Assembly (NCBI GenBank): GCA_910576895.1
Contig: CAJTJZ010000086.1
Location: forward strand, 1 to 8,722
Source of the DNA: an uncultured Lachnospiraceae bacterium
Lineage (GTDB): Bacteria > Bacillota > Clostridia > Lachnospirales > Lachnospiraceae
Direction: 5' to 3'
Length of the DNA: 8,722 bases
Shown: positions 1 to 5,724 of the stretch, one piece after another
How positions within the stretch are numbered: position 1 is the first letter of the stretch
Layout of the letters: the number at the start of each line of letters is the position of its first letter
Notes under the pieces: model-generated
Told to the model about the DNA's origin: nothing
Seen by the model: only the letters and a program-made list of their open reading frames with translations
The model's database searches: none
Position numbers and translations under genes: made by a program

Positions 1-317
1 GTATTATCTTGATTTAAAATATTTGATATTTCAATATGTTTTTCTAAAAATAGAAATAGATTTAGATAATATATATAAAGAGTATCGGTAGGCGTTACTG
101 TTACAGTAGTAACCAATTCTTCCAAAAAATCATTTTTAATACTGCAATAAAGATCAAAGATATCGGTATAATGTAAATAAAATGTTCCACGATTAATATC
201 TGCAAGTTCTGTTAATTCTTTTACTGTAATTTTGCTGATAGGTTTTTCTTTTAATAAGGTTAAGAGATTATTTTTTAAAGCTTTTTTTGTGCGTTTTATT
301 CTTCTATCATCTGTCAT
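1..317 (-). CDS. TetR/AcrR-family transcriptional regulator, C-terminus cut off by window edge
   Basis: An open frame of 105 codons reads leftward from ATG at 317 to the window edge without a stop, so the gene is partial. Residues 1-60 form a TetR-type DNA-binding domain: a basic N-terminus (RRIKRTKKAL), then the helix-turn-helix around residues 31-50 with KELTELADINRGTFYLHY, the family signature in which the recognition helix is followed by the YxHY turn. The rest (FLEELVTTV and on) is the start of the ligand-binding domain, too short here to predict a ligand. The start is supported by AAAGGA (plus-strand tccttt, 326-331) 8 nt upstream. The gene is divergent from glgB, and an imperfect palindrome at 348-368 lies just upstream of its start, so autoregulation is plausible but inferred. 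Family assignment is fairly sure; the target is unknown. Confidence 0.85.
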   Translation of the reverse strand, partial: MTDDRRIKRTKKALKNNLLTLLKEKPISKITVKELTELADINRGTFYLHYTDIFDLYCSIKNDFLEELVTTVTVTPTDTLYIYYLNLFLFLEKHIEISNILNQDN

Positions 318-347
318 AAGTAGTATCCTTTCTTTAAATAGATAATT

Positions 348-368
348 GACATTTTGTAGAAATATGTC
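348..368. promoter_or_regulatory. 21-bp imperfect palindrome upstream of the tetR-type gene, candidate operator
   Basis: The half-sites read GACATTTT on the plus strand and GACATATT on the minus strand, agreeing at 7 of 8 positions around a 5-nt centre. The site lies 31 bp upstream of the regulator's start codon. TetR-family proteins commonly bind palindromes of this size next to their own gene, so this is a candidate autoregulatory operator. The role is inferred from position and symmetry only. Confidence 0.4.
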
Positions 369-399
369 GTTTAAATTACAAATATAATGAAATTGATCC

Positions 400-428
400 T
401 TGAGGATTATTTTCAATTTTATTATAAT
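400..428 (+). promoter_or_regulatory. Putative sigma-A-type promoter of glgB
   Basis: TTGAGG (400-405) and a perfect TATAAT (423-428) are separated by exactly 17 bp. Transcription would start near 435 and give a leader of about 60 nt before the glgB start at 497. A small inverted repeat, ATCC ttga GGAT (396-407), overlaps the -35 box. Confidence 0.6.
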
Positions 429-443
429 ATATTTGGTGTACAA

Positions 444-464
444 TAATCAACAGATTGTTGGTTA
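444..464. promoter_or_regulatory. 21-bp palindrome in the glgB leader, candidate repressor operator
   Basis: The halves read TAATCAACA and, on the other strand, TAACCAACA: 8 of 9 positions are symmetric around a GAT centre. It sits about 10-30 nt downstream of the predicted transcription start, a classic position for a repressor. It differs from the GACAT-type palindrome at 348-368, so a different regulator probably reads it. As RNA the same bases could form a 5-bp CAACA/TGTTG hairpin. Confidence 0.45.
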
Positions 465-496
465 AAAATAAAATATAATGTAGGAGGAGAAAATAT

Positions 497-2386
497 ATGT
501 ACCAGTTGGATGATTATTTTACAGGAAAAGCCTTTGATACATATAAGTATTTTGGGGTTCATCGTACCAAAGAGGGAGAAAATGGTTATATTTTCCGAAT
601 TTTTGCACCAAGGGCAAAGGAAGTTTATGTATATGGAGATTTTAATAACTGGGAATTATTATTAATGAATTTTATTGGACAGGGAATTTATGAATTAACT
701 GTTCCAGATGCAAAAGCAGATGATTATTATAAATATATTGTTATAAGTCAAGATGGAAAGAAGATAGAAAAAGCAGATCCTTATGGTTTTCATATGGAAC
801 TGCCACCGGGATTTGCTACAAAAATTGTAGATTTAGATCGCTGGGAATTTACGGATGAAAAATGGATGGAAAATCGTACACAAGGATTTTTAGAACCAGT
901 TAATATTTATGAGATTCATTTTGGTTCTTGGAAACAAAAAGAAGATGGAAGTTGGTATAGTTATCGTGAGCTTGCGAAGCTTTTAATCCCTTATTTAAAG
1001 GAACATCATTTTACTCATGTAGAAATACTTCCACTTAGTGAGCATCCCCTGTATGGTTCTTGGGGATATCTTGTTAGTTGCTTTTTTAGTATCACTTCTC
1101 GTTATGGAAAACCAGAGGACTTTGCATATTTTGTAAACGAATGCCATAAGAATGATATTGGTGTAATTATGGATTTCGTTCCAGCACATTTTGTTACTGA
1201 TGCTTATGGACTTGCTAATTTCGATGGACTGCCAGAATATGAATATGAAGATCCTACCATTGCCTATAATGAATGGGGTTCTTGCAATTTTAATTTCTTT
1301 CGTTATGAAGTACGCAGCTTTTTAAATTCTGCTGCTGATTTTTGGATGAGCGTTTATCATATTGATGGACTTCGTATGGATGCCGTTAGTAATATTGTTT
1401 ATTGGCAGGGAAATATGGATCGTGGTGTTTACCCGGGTGGTGTAGAATTTTTAAAAGGGCTTACCGATGGTCTTCATAGAAGACATAAGGGCATTATGCT
1501 AATTGCAGAGGAATCTACAACATTTCCAAAGATTACAAAACCAGTAGAGGAAGGTGGACTTGGATTTGATTATAAATGGGATATGGGCTGGATGAATGAT
1601 ACACTGGAATACTTTAAAATAGAGCCTTTAGGCAGAAAATATAATTATCATAAATTATCTTTTTCTATGATGTATTTTGGAAGTGAGCGTTTTCTTTTAC
1701 CATTATCACATGATGAGGTTGTTCATGGCAAAGCTACGATATTGCAAAAAATGTGGGGCAATGGTGATGTGAAATTTGCTCAGGCAAAACTTCTTTATAC
1801 CTATATGTTTACGCATCCGGGCAAAAAGCTGAATTTTATGGGAAATGAAATTGGACATTTTAGAGAATGGGATGAGAAACGTGAAATGGACTGGGATTTA
1901 TTAAAATATCCAAATCATGATGCTTTTCATCATTATTTTATAGAATTAGAAAAATTATATACAACTATGCCTTCTCTTTATCAACAGGAATATGATACCC
2001 TTTCTTTCCGTTGGTTGGAAGTAGATGCAGCCGATCAGAGTGTTTATATTTATGAACGAAAAGTAGAAAAGGAATGTTTGATTATTGTATTAAATATGTG
2101 TGATGTTGGCTGGAATCAATTTACTTTTGGAATTGATCGGCAAATAACATGTGAATTATTATTAGATAGTGATCAAGATATTTATGGAGGCAGTACTTTA
2201 GAAGAAAAACTTCCTATGGAAATTACAGCAAAAAAAGAGGCTTATAAGAAATGGGAATATCGTTTTAGCCTTGATATTCCGGCATTTACAGCAATGATAT
2301 TTAAAGAAGTAAAAAAAGAAGATAAAAAACAAGATAAAGAAGATAAAAAAGAAAGTAATTTTCTAAAAACTTCCAGTTTAAAATAA
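497..2386 (+). CDS. glgB: 1,4-alpha-glucan branching enzyme (GH13 family)
   Basis: GlgB cuts an alpha-1,4-glucan chain and rejoins it as an alpha-1,6 branch during glycogen synthesis in the cytoplasm. Residues about 25-110 form the N-terminal CBM48-like domain (FRIFAPRAKEVYVYGDFNNW). The catalytic barrel carries all GH13 signatures: MDFVPAHF (225-232), GLRMDAVSN with nucleophile D295, LIAEES with acid/base E338, and LSHDEVVHGK with H405 and D406. LGFDYKWDMGWMNDTLEY (355-372) and GNEIGHFREWDE (449-460) are typical of branching enzymes. Length (629) fits the family. AGGAGG at 482-487 lies 9 nt before ATG. Two oddities are visible: the usually near-invariant SWGYQ-TGY-AP stretch reads SWGYLVSCFFSIT (188-200), and the C-terminus ends in a Lys/Asp/Glu-rich tail (KKEDKKQDKEDKK, 606-618). 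No other glycogen genes are adjacent, and no terminator follows before the spore protein gene. Confidence 0.95.
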   Translation: MYQLDDYFTGKAFDTYKYFGVHRTKEGENGYIFRIFAPRAKEVYVYGDFNNWELLLMNFIGQGIYELTVPDAKADDYYKYIVISQDGKKIEKADPYGFHMELPPGFATKIVDLDRWEFTDEKWMENRTQGFLEPVNIYEIHFGSWKQKEDGSWYSYRELAKLLIPYLKEHHFTHVEILPLSEHPLYGSWGYLVSCFFSITSRYGKPEDFAYFVNECHKNDIGVIMDFVPAHFVTDAYGLANFDGLPEYEYEDPTIAYNEWGSCNFNFFRYEVRSFLNSAADFWMSVYHIDGLRMDAVSNIVYWQGNMDRGVYPGGVEFLKGLTDGLHRRHKGIMLIAEESTTFPKITKPVEEGGLGFDYKWDMGWMNDTLEYFKIEPLGRKYNYHKLSFSMMYFGSERFLLPLSHDEVVHGKATILQKMWGNGDVKFAQAKLLYTYMFTHPGKKLNFMGNEIGHFREWDEKREMDWDLLKYPNHDAFHHYFIELEKLYTTMPSLYQQEYDTLSFRWLEVDAADQSVYIYERKVEKECLIIVLNMCDVGWNQFTFGIDRQITCELLLDSDQDIYGGSTLEEKLPMEITAKKEAYKKWEYRFSLDIPAFTAMIFKEVKKEDKKQDKEDKKESNFLKTSSLK

Positions 2387-2397
2387 ATCATTGGTGA

Positions 2398-2404
2398 TAT
2401 ACTA
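2398..2404 (+). promoter_or_regulatory. Possible sporulation-type -10 element ahead of the spore protein gene
   Basis: TATACTA matches 6 of 7 positions of the CATACTA-like -10 recognised by forespore sigma factors (sigma-G/F), which normally drive SASP genes. The expected -35 position holds only GTTTA (2376-2380), a weak match. It lies 66 nt before the ATG. No terminator is seen after glgB, so read-through from glgB is also possible. Confidence 0.3.
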
Positions 2405-2457
2405 TAAGCGTAACAAACAACAAAATCGAACCCGCAAAAAATAGCTGCGGAGGAAGT

Positions 2458-2464
2458 GGAGGGG
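2458..2464 (+). promoter_or_regulatory. Ribosome binding site that decides the spore protein start
   Basis: GGAGGGG ends 6 nt before ATG at 2471. An in-frame GTG at 2456 has a GGAGGA (2449-2454) only 1 nt away, too close to use, so ATG 2471 is preferred. A short CCGC/GCGG hairpin (2432-2450) lies just upstream. Confidence 0.75.
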
Positions 2465-2470
2465 TTTATT

Positions 2471-2671
2471 ATGTCTAGTAGAAACAGAGTGGAAGTCCCG
2501 GAAGCAAAAGAAGCTATGAATAAGTTTAAATTTGAAGTTGCTGATGAGCTTGGTGTTCCATTAAATCATGGATACAACGGGAATTTGACTTCTTATCAGA
2601 ATGGTTCGGTAGGCGGTCGTATGGTACAGAAAATGATTCACCAGCAGGAAGAAATGATGGCAGGTAAATAA
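2471..2671 (+). CDS. Alpha/beta-type small acid-soluble spore protein (SASP)
   Basis: This 66-residue protein belongs to the family that coats forespore DNA, shifts it toward an A-like form and protects it from UV and chemical damage; the GPR protease degrades it at germination to supply amino acids. Both family signatures are present. The germination protease site is KFEVADELGV (20-29), with expected cleavage after E22. The DNA-binding C-terminal motif is LTSYQNGSVGGRMVQKMI (39-56), where the more usual Arg after LTS is Tyr. Length matches the family (60-75). The start at 2471 rests on GGAGGGG 6 nt upstream; a GTG five codons earlier is less likely. It lies 84 nt after glgB and is probably expressed in the forespore. 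The gene shows the host makes, or recently made, endospores. Confidence 0.93.
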   Translation: MSSRNRVEVPEAKEAMNKFKFEVADELGVPLNHGYNGNLTSYQNGSVGGRMVQKMIHQQEEMMAGK

Positions 2672-2702
2672 AGTAGTACAAGAGCCGCAACTGCTATTAC
2701 TA

Positions 2703-2730
2703 CTGCAAAAACTTTTATGGTTTTTCGCAG
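2703..2730 (+). repeat. Hairpin 31 nt after the spore protein stop
   Basis: CTGCAAAAAC (2703-2712) pairs with GTTTTT-C-GCAG (2720-2730), giving 10 base pairs with one bulged C and a 7-nt loop. No T-tract follows, so it is not a standard intrinsic terminator. It could protect the 3' end of the spore mRNA. Confidence 0.5.
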
Positions 2731-2789
2731 AAAGTGATTCTGAATCTGTGTCTCTGGAGTCTATGTATAGATAGTAAATTCTATACAAA

Positions 2790-2864
2790 GGCTATCGCAC
2801 TAAAAAGATATTACAAGATATAGAGGGTTTTAAACTTTTCTATATACAATATAGTGCAGCAGCC
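2790..2864 (+). repeat. Nested inverted repeat in the spore protein 3' region
   Basis: Three paired blocks are nested: GGCT (2790-2793) with AGCC (2861-2864), GCACTA (2797-2802) with TAGTGC (2852-2857), and ATATAGA (2818-2824) with TCTATAT (2839-2845). The first two are separated by symmetric 3-nt internal loops. No open frame of useful length covers it. It could be a structured 3' UTR or a small RNA ending at the terminator that begins 2 nt later. I do not recognise a known RNA family. Confidence 0.4.
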
Positions 2865-2865
2865 T

Positions 2866-2937
2866 AAAAAGCAGGCATAGTATGATTTTCATTCTTTCTT
2901 AGTATAGAGTAGATAAAAAATCATATGCCTGCTTTTT
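2866..2937. terminator. Two-way intrinsic terminator between the spore protein gene and ilvE
   Basis: AAAAAGCAGGCAT (2866-2878) pairs perfectly with ATGCCTGCTTTTT (2925-2937), and ATGATTTT (2882-2889) pairs with AAAATCAT (2917-2924). Only a 3-nt AGT bulge breaks this 21-bp stem; the loop is 27 nt. A-rich and T-rich ends on both sides make it work in either direction, as expected between convergent genes. Confidence 0.85.
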
Positions 2938-2965
2938 ATATTTTATTATAGTTTACTTAGTTTTT

Positions 2966-3991
2966 CTATTTAATCACTTTAATCCAGCCTTCAGGTGCTT
3001 CGATACGTCCCATTTGAATCCCTGTTAAGGTATCATATAATTTTTTCGTTATTTCTCCCATTTCTGTCATACCACTTGGAAAACAAATTTCTTTTCCATG
3101 ATCATTAATTTTTCCAACAGGAGAGATAACAGCGGCTGTTCCGCAAAGACCACATTCTGCAAAATCTTTTACTTCTTCAAAATATACTTCACGTTCTTCT
3201 GTTTTTAATCCAAGAATTTCTTTTGCTACATACATTAACGAACGGCGTGTAATGGATGGGAGAATACTGTTTGATTTTGGAGTAACCACTGTGCCATCCT
3301 TTGTAACAAATAAGAAATTAGCACCACCAGTTTCTTCAACCTTTGTACGAGTTGCAGCATCAAGATACATATTTTCATCAAAACCTTGCCTATGGGCATC
3401 TACAATTGGATAAAGGCTCATAGCATAATTAAGTCCCGCTTTAATATTTCCAGTGCCATGTGGTGCAGCACGATCATAATCGCTAACACGTAATGTCAAT
3501 GGTTTTATGCCACCTTTAAAATAAGGGCCTACTGGAGTCGTAAATACGCGGAATTGATATTCATCCGCAGGTTTTACGCCAATAACTGCATTGCTTCCAA
3601 ACATATATGGACGGATATAAAGAGTCGCACCAGAACCATAAGGAGGAACATAAGCTTCATTTGCTTCTACTACTTTTACAATTGCTTCAAGAAAGCGTTC
3701 TTTTGGAAATACTGGCATTTCCAGACGTTTTGCAGTATCCTCCATACGCTGTGCATTTAAGTCAGGGCGAAAAGTAACAATATGTCCGTCTTCGGTTGTA
3801 TATGCCTTTAATCCCTCAAAACAAGTTTGTGCATATTGAAGAACACAAGCACATTCACTTATTGTAATGGTATCATCTTCAATTAAAGCTCCTTCTGACC
3901 ATGCACCATTTTTATAATTGGATACATAACGTTTGTCTGTCTGCATATAACCAAATCCGAGGTTTGCCCAGTCGATGTTTTTCTTTTCCAT
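2966..3991 (-). CDS. ilvE: Branched-chain amino acid aminotransferase (class IV, PLP-dependent)
   Basis: IlvE exchanges the amino group between glutamate and the 2-keto acids of leucine, isoleucine and valine, the last step of their synthesis, in the cytoplasm. At 341 residues it is of the longer BCAT type. Visible family motifs are CFEGLKAY (58-64 region), TLYIRPYMFGS (123-133), GTGNIKAGLNYA (179-190) with K184 as the likely PLP Schiff-base lysine, VEETGGANFLF (218-228), and NSILPSITRRS (241-251). The ECGLCGTAAVISPVG segment (279-293) holds the conserved phosphate-binding GTA and, here, a CxxC pair (C280, C283). The start ATG (plus-strand 3989-3991) has GGAAG about 10 nt upstream. It is monocistronic by context: promoter at 4058-4086, terminator at 2866-2937. 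I see no T-box or leader peptide in its roughly 60-nt leader. Confidence 0.95.
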   Translation of the reverse strand: MEKKNIDWANLGFGYMQTDKRYVSNYKNGAWSEGALIEDDTITISECACVLQYAQTCFEGLKAYTTEDGHIVTFRPDLNAQRMEDTAKRLEMPVFPKERFLEAIVKVVEANEAYVPPYGSGATLYIRPYMFGSNAVIGVKPADEYQFRVFTTPVGPYFKGGIKPLTLRVSDYDRAAPHGTGNIKAGLNYAMSLYPIVDAHRQGFDENMYLDAATRTKVEETGGANFLFVTKDGTVVTPKSNSILPSITRRSLMYVAKEILGLKTEEREVYFEEVKDFAECGLCGTAAVISPVGKINDHGKEICFPSGMTEMGEITKKLYDTLTGIQMGRIEAPEGWIKVIK

Positions 3992-4057
3992 GCAAATTAC
4001 TTCCTTTCGTTTTAGAATGTATCTTTGATAAATAAGATATCGGTTTGTATCAGAAAC

Positions 4058-4086
4058 ATTTTACGCTTTTGTAAAAGGCATGTCAA
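4058..4086 (-). promoter_or_regulatory. Sigma-A-type promoter of ilvE with a palindrome in its spacer
   Basis: On the minus strand a perfect TTGACA (plus 4081-4086) is followed after exactly 17 bp by TAAAAT (plus 4058-4063), 5 of 6 to consensus. Transcription would start near 4051, about 60 nt before the ilvE start. TTTTAC-gctttt-GTAAAA (4059-4076), a perfect 6-bp inverted repeat, overlaps the -10 and spacer, where a bound repressor would block the polymerase. Confidence 0.75.
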
Positions 4087-4149
4087 GAACTGTTTCATAT
4101 GTTCTTTATAAAATAGAAATCGTAGGGAATAATATTTTTAAAGTTACAT

Positions 4150-4201
4150 ATTCTATAAGAATCATTTGAATTATTTGGATTCTTTGGAATAGTCAAAGAA
4201 T
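4150..4201 (+). promoter_or_regulatory. Cluster of overlapping inverted repeats ahead of the hydrogenase-like gene
   Basis: Three symmetric elements overlap: ATTCT-ata-AGAAT (4150-4162), GAATC...GATTC (4159-4182), and ATTCTTTG-gaatagt-CAAAGAAT (4179-4201), a perfect 8-bp stem. A weak promoter candidate, TTGAAT (4166-4171) with AATAGT (4188-4193) at 16 bp, lies inside the cluster, so the gene's start signal and these repeats probably overlap. Regulator unknown; the sites do not resemble a Rex box or a catabolite-repression element. Confidence 0.4.
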
Positions 4202-4258
4202 GAAAATAGAAATTGCCTGTCAATATATTAAGAAGGGAAAGAAGGGAAGGAAGAAATT

Positions 4259-5476
4259 ATGACATTTGAAGAATTATATAAAGAGGTAATGAAATCAAAA
4301 GTAAAGGGAACAAAACTTCCATCCGAATTATCAGAAAAAGAAAAGCATCAGATTAATTGTCTTTTACATCCATCAGAACATCCTCCTGTATGGAAAACAG
4401 AACCATGTTCTTGCACTGATTATAATTGTGTTGCTGCTTGTATTTTTCATGCTATGGAAGTAAAAAATGGAAAGGTAACGATTAATCCTGAGAAATGTAC
4501 AGGTTGTGCGGCTTGTATCGAAGCTTGTAAAAATCAGAATATTACATTTAGTCGTGATGTAGTAACCGCATTAGAAATATTGAAAAGTGCAGAAAAACCA
4601 GTATATGCCTTGTTAGCACCTGCCTTTATTGGGCAATTTGGAGAAGATGCAACACCATCTAAAATTCGTACTGCATTAAAGCAGATTGGATTTTCAGGTA
4701 TGATTGAAGTGGCAGCATTTGCAGATATCTTAACATTAAAAGAATCTTTGGAATTTATTCATAATCAAGAACAGCCAGAAAACTTTCAATTAACAAGCTG
4801 CTGTTGTCCTGTCTGGATTTCTATGATACGAAGGGATTTCAAAAAAATAGCAGGTCATTTGCCAGCTACTGTTTCTCCTATGATTGCATGTGGAAGAATT
4901 GCAAAAAAATTACATGAAGGCTGTAAGACAATTTTTATTGGACCATGTCTTGCAAAAAAAGCAGAAGCAAAAGAACAAGATCTTTTGGGAGCAATTGATT
5001 GTGTTCTTACCTTTCAAGAACTTGCCGACATTTTTGAAGTATTTCAAATTGATTTTTCTGTATTAGAAGAAGATGTAAAAGAACATGCAGCAAAAGCAGG
5101 CAGATTATATGCAAGAACAGGCGGTGTAAGTCATGCTGTACAAGAATGTGTACACAGTTTTGATAAAAATTGTGATTTAAAGCCTGTATTTGCAAATGGT
5201 GTTGCAGATTGCAAAAAGTTGCTTGAAACAATTTTAAATGGGAAAATAGAAGGAAATTTCTTTGAAGGAATGGGATGCCCGGGTGGATGTGTAGGCGGAC
5301 CGAAAAGGATTCTTGAAACAGAACAAGGAACAAAACTTGTAAATGAGTATGCCGAACAGTCAAGTTATCAGACACCGGGAGAAAATCCTTATGTTATTGA
5401 TTTAATTACAAGACTTGGATTCCATACTGTAGAAGAATTTTTAGCAGAGAGTGATATTTTAGCAAGAGCATTATAA
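4259..5476 (+). CDS. [FeFe] hydrogenase-family protein with N-terminal ferredoxin domain (group B-like)
   Basis: The 405-residue protein combines a ferredoxin-type domain with a short H-cluster domain. Residues 50-90 hold iron-sulfur cysteines: an irregular first set (C50, C52, C57, C61) and a standard CTGCAACIEAC (C80, C83, C86, C90). The three H-cluster motifs follow: TSCCCPVW (179-186), GPCLAKKAE (228-236; C230, K233, E236) and FFEGMGCPGGCVGG (334-347; M338, C340, C344). All expected ligand cysteines are therefore present. Compared with the classic TSCCPGW and MPC motifs it has an extra cysteine and Gly for Met, which from memory points to the group B branch. It would use ferredoxin electrons to make or oxidise H2, or sense H2. 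The N-terminal 49 residues have no recognised domain. AAGGAAG ends 5 nt before ATG. The HydEFG maturation genes needed to build the H-cluster are not in the window. The family is sure; catalytic direction and subgroup are not. Confidence 0.88.
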   Translation: MTFEELYKEVMKSKVKGTKLPSELSEKEKHQINCLLHPSEHPPVWKTEPCSCTDYNCVAACIFHAMEVKNGKVTINPEKCTGCAACIEACKNQNITFSRDVVTALEILKSAEKPVYALLAPAFIGQFGEDATPSKIRTALKQIGFSGMIEVAAFADILTLKESLEFIHNQEQPENFQLTSCCCPVWISMIRRDFKKIAGHLPATVSPMIACGRIAKKLHEGCKTIFIGPCLAKKAEAKEQDLLGAIDCVLTFQELADIFEVFQIDFSVLEEDVKEHAAKAGRLYARTGGVSHAVQECVHSFDKNCDLKPVFANGVADCKKLLETILNGKIEGNFFEGMGCPGGCVGGPKRILETEQGTKLVNEYAEQSSYQTPGENPYVIDLITRLGFHTVEEFLAESDILARAL

Positions 5477-5506
5477 AATTAAAAATTGTATTATGGTATA
5501 AAATAT

Positions 5507-5572
5507 AAAAAATCATCTTTTTTATAAAATGTAATTGTTTTCATTACATGATAAAGAAAGGTGATTTTTTTT
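5507..5572 (+). terminator. Long intrinsic terminator after the hydrogenase-like gene
   Basis: A 14-bp outer stem (5507-5520 with 5557-5570, one G-T pair) continues as TTTAT/ATAAA (5521-5525 with 5551-5555) and ATGTAAT/ATTACAT (5529-5535 with 5543-5549), closing a 7-nt loop; the 3' arm ends in a run of eight T. The stem is unusually long but continuous apart from small bulges. It starts 30 nt after the stop codon. Confidence 0.85.
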
Positions 5573-5724
5573 GTATTTTTTATTTGTATAAATTTCCTTT
5601 TTTAAGTTAAAAAAGTAAGTTTAAGCATTTTTTATCTGGATTTTTGTCTATATATGTTTTATAATGCTATATGTGAATTTTCCATAGAAGATTTTTATGA
5701 CTTATAGTAGAATGGAGGAAAAAA
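5573..5724 (+). promoter_or_regulatory. Upstream region of nfnA with a perfect -10 box
   Basis: This very AT-rich stretch contains TATAAT at 5660-5665. The spacing-correct -35 position (5637-5642, TGGATT) is a weak match, so an activator or another -35 may be involved. CTTTTTT-aagtt-AAAAAAG (5597-5615 approximately) is a low-complexity inverted repeat. GGAGG (5714-5718) lies 6 nt before the nfnA start. No gene is visible here. Confidence 0.45.

Noticed and set aside
346..388. TTGACA at 346-351 paired with TATAAT at 383-388 as a plus-strand promoter
   Set aside because: The boxes are 31 bp apart, far outside the usable spacing.
2561..2788. Minus-strand open frame of 75 codons across the spore protein gene end
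   Set aside because: It overlaps a clear SASP gene antisense, has no family motif or ribosome binding site, and runs through the hairpin region.
3992..4057. T-box or amino-acid leader for ilvE
   Set aside because: The leader is only about 60 nt, with no T-box sequence, no specifier stem and no terminator hairpin.
4065..4080. Catabolite-repression (cre) site from the AAAGCG core in the ilvE promoter
   Set aside because: Only the left half resembles the consensus; the right half and outer TG/CA pair do not match.
5007..5375. Minus-strand open frame of 122 codons inside the hydrogenase-like gene
   Set aside because: Its Leu/His-rich composition is the antisense shadow of the A-rich coding strand; no domain or start signal.
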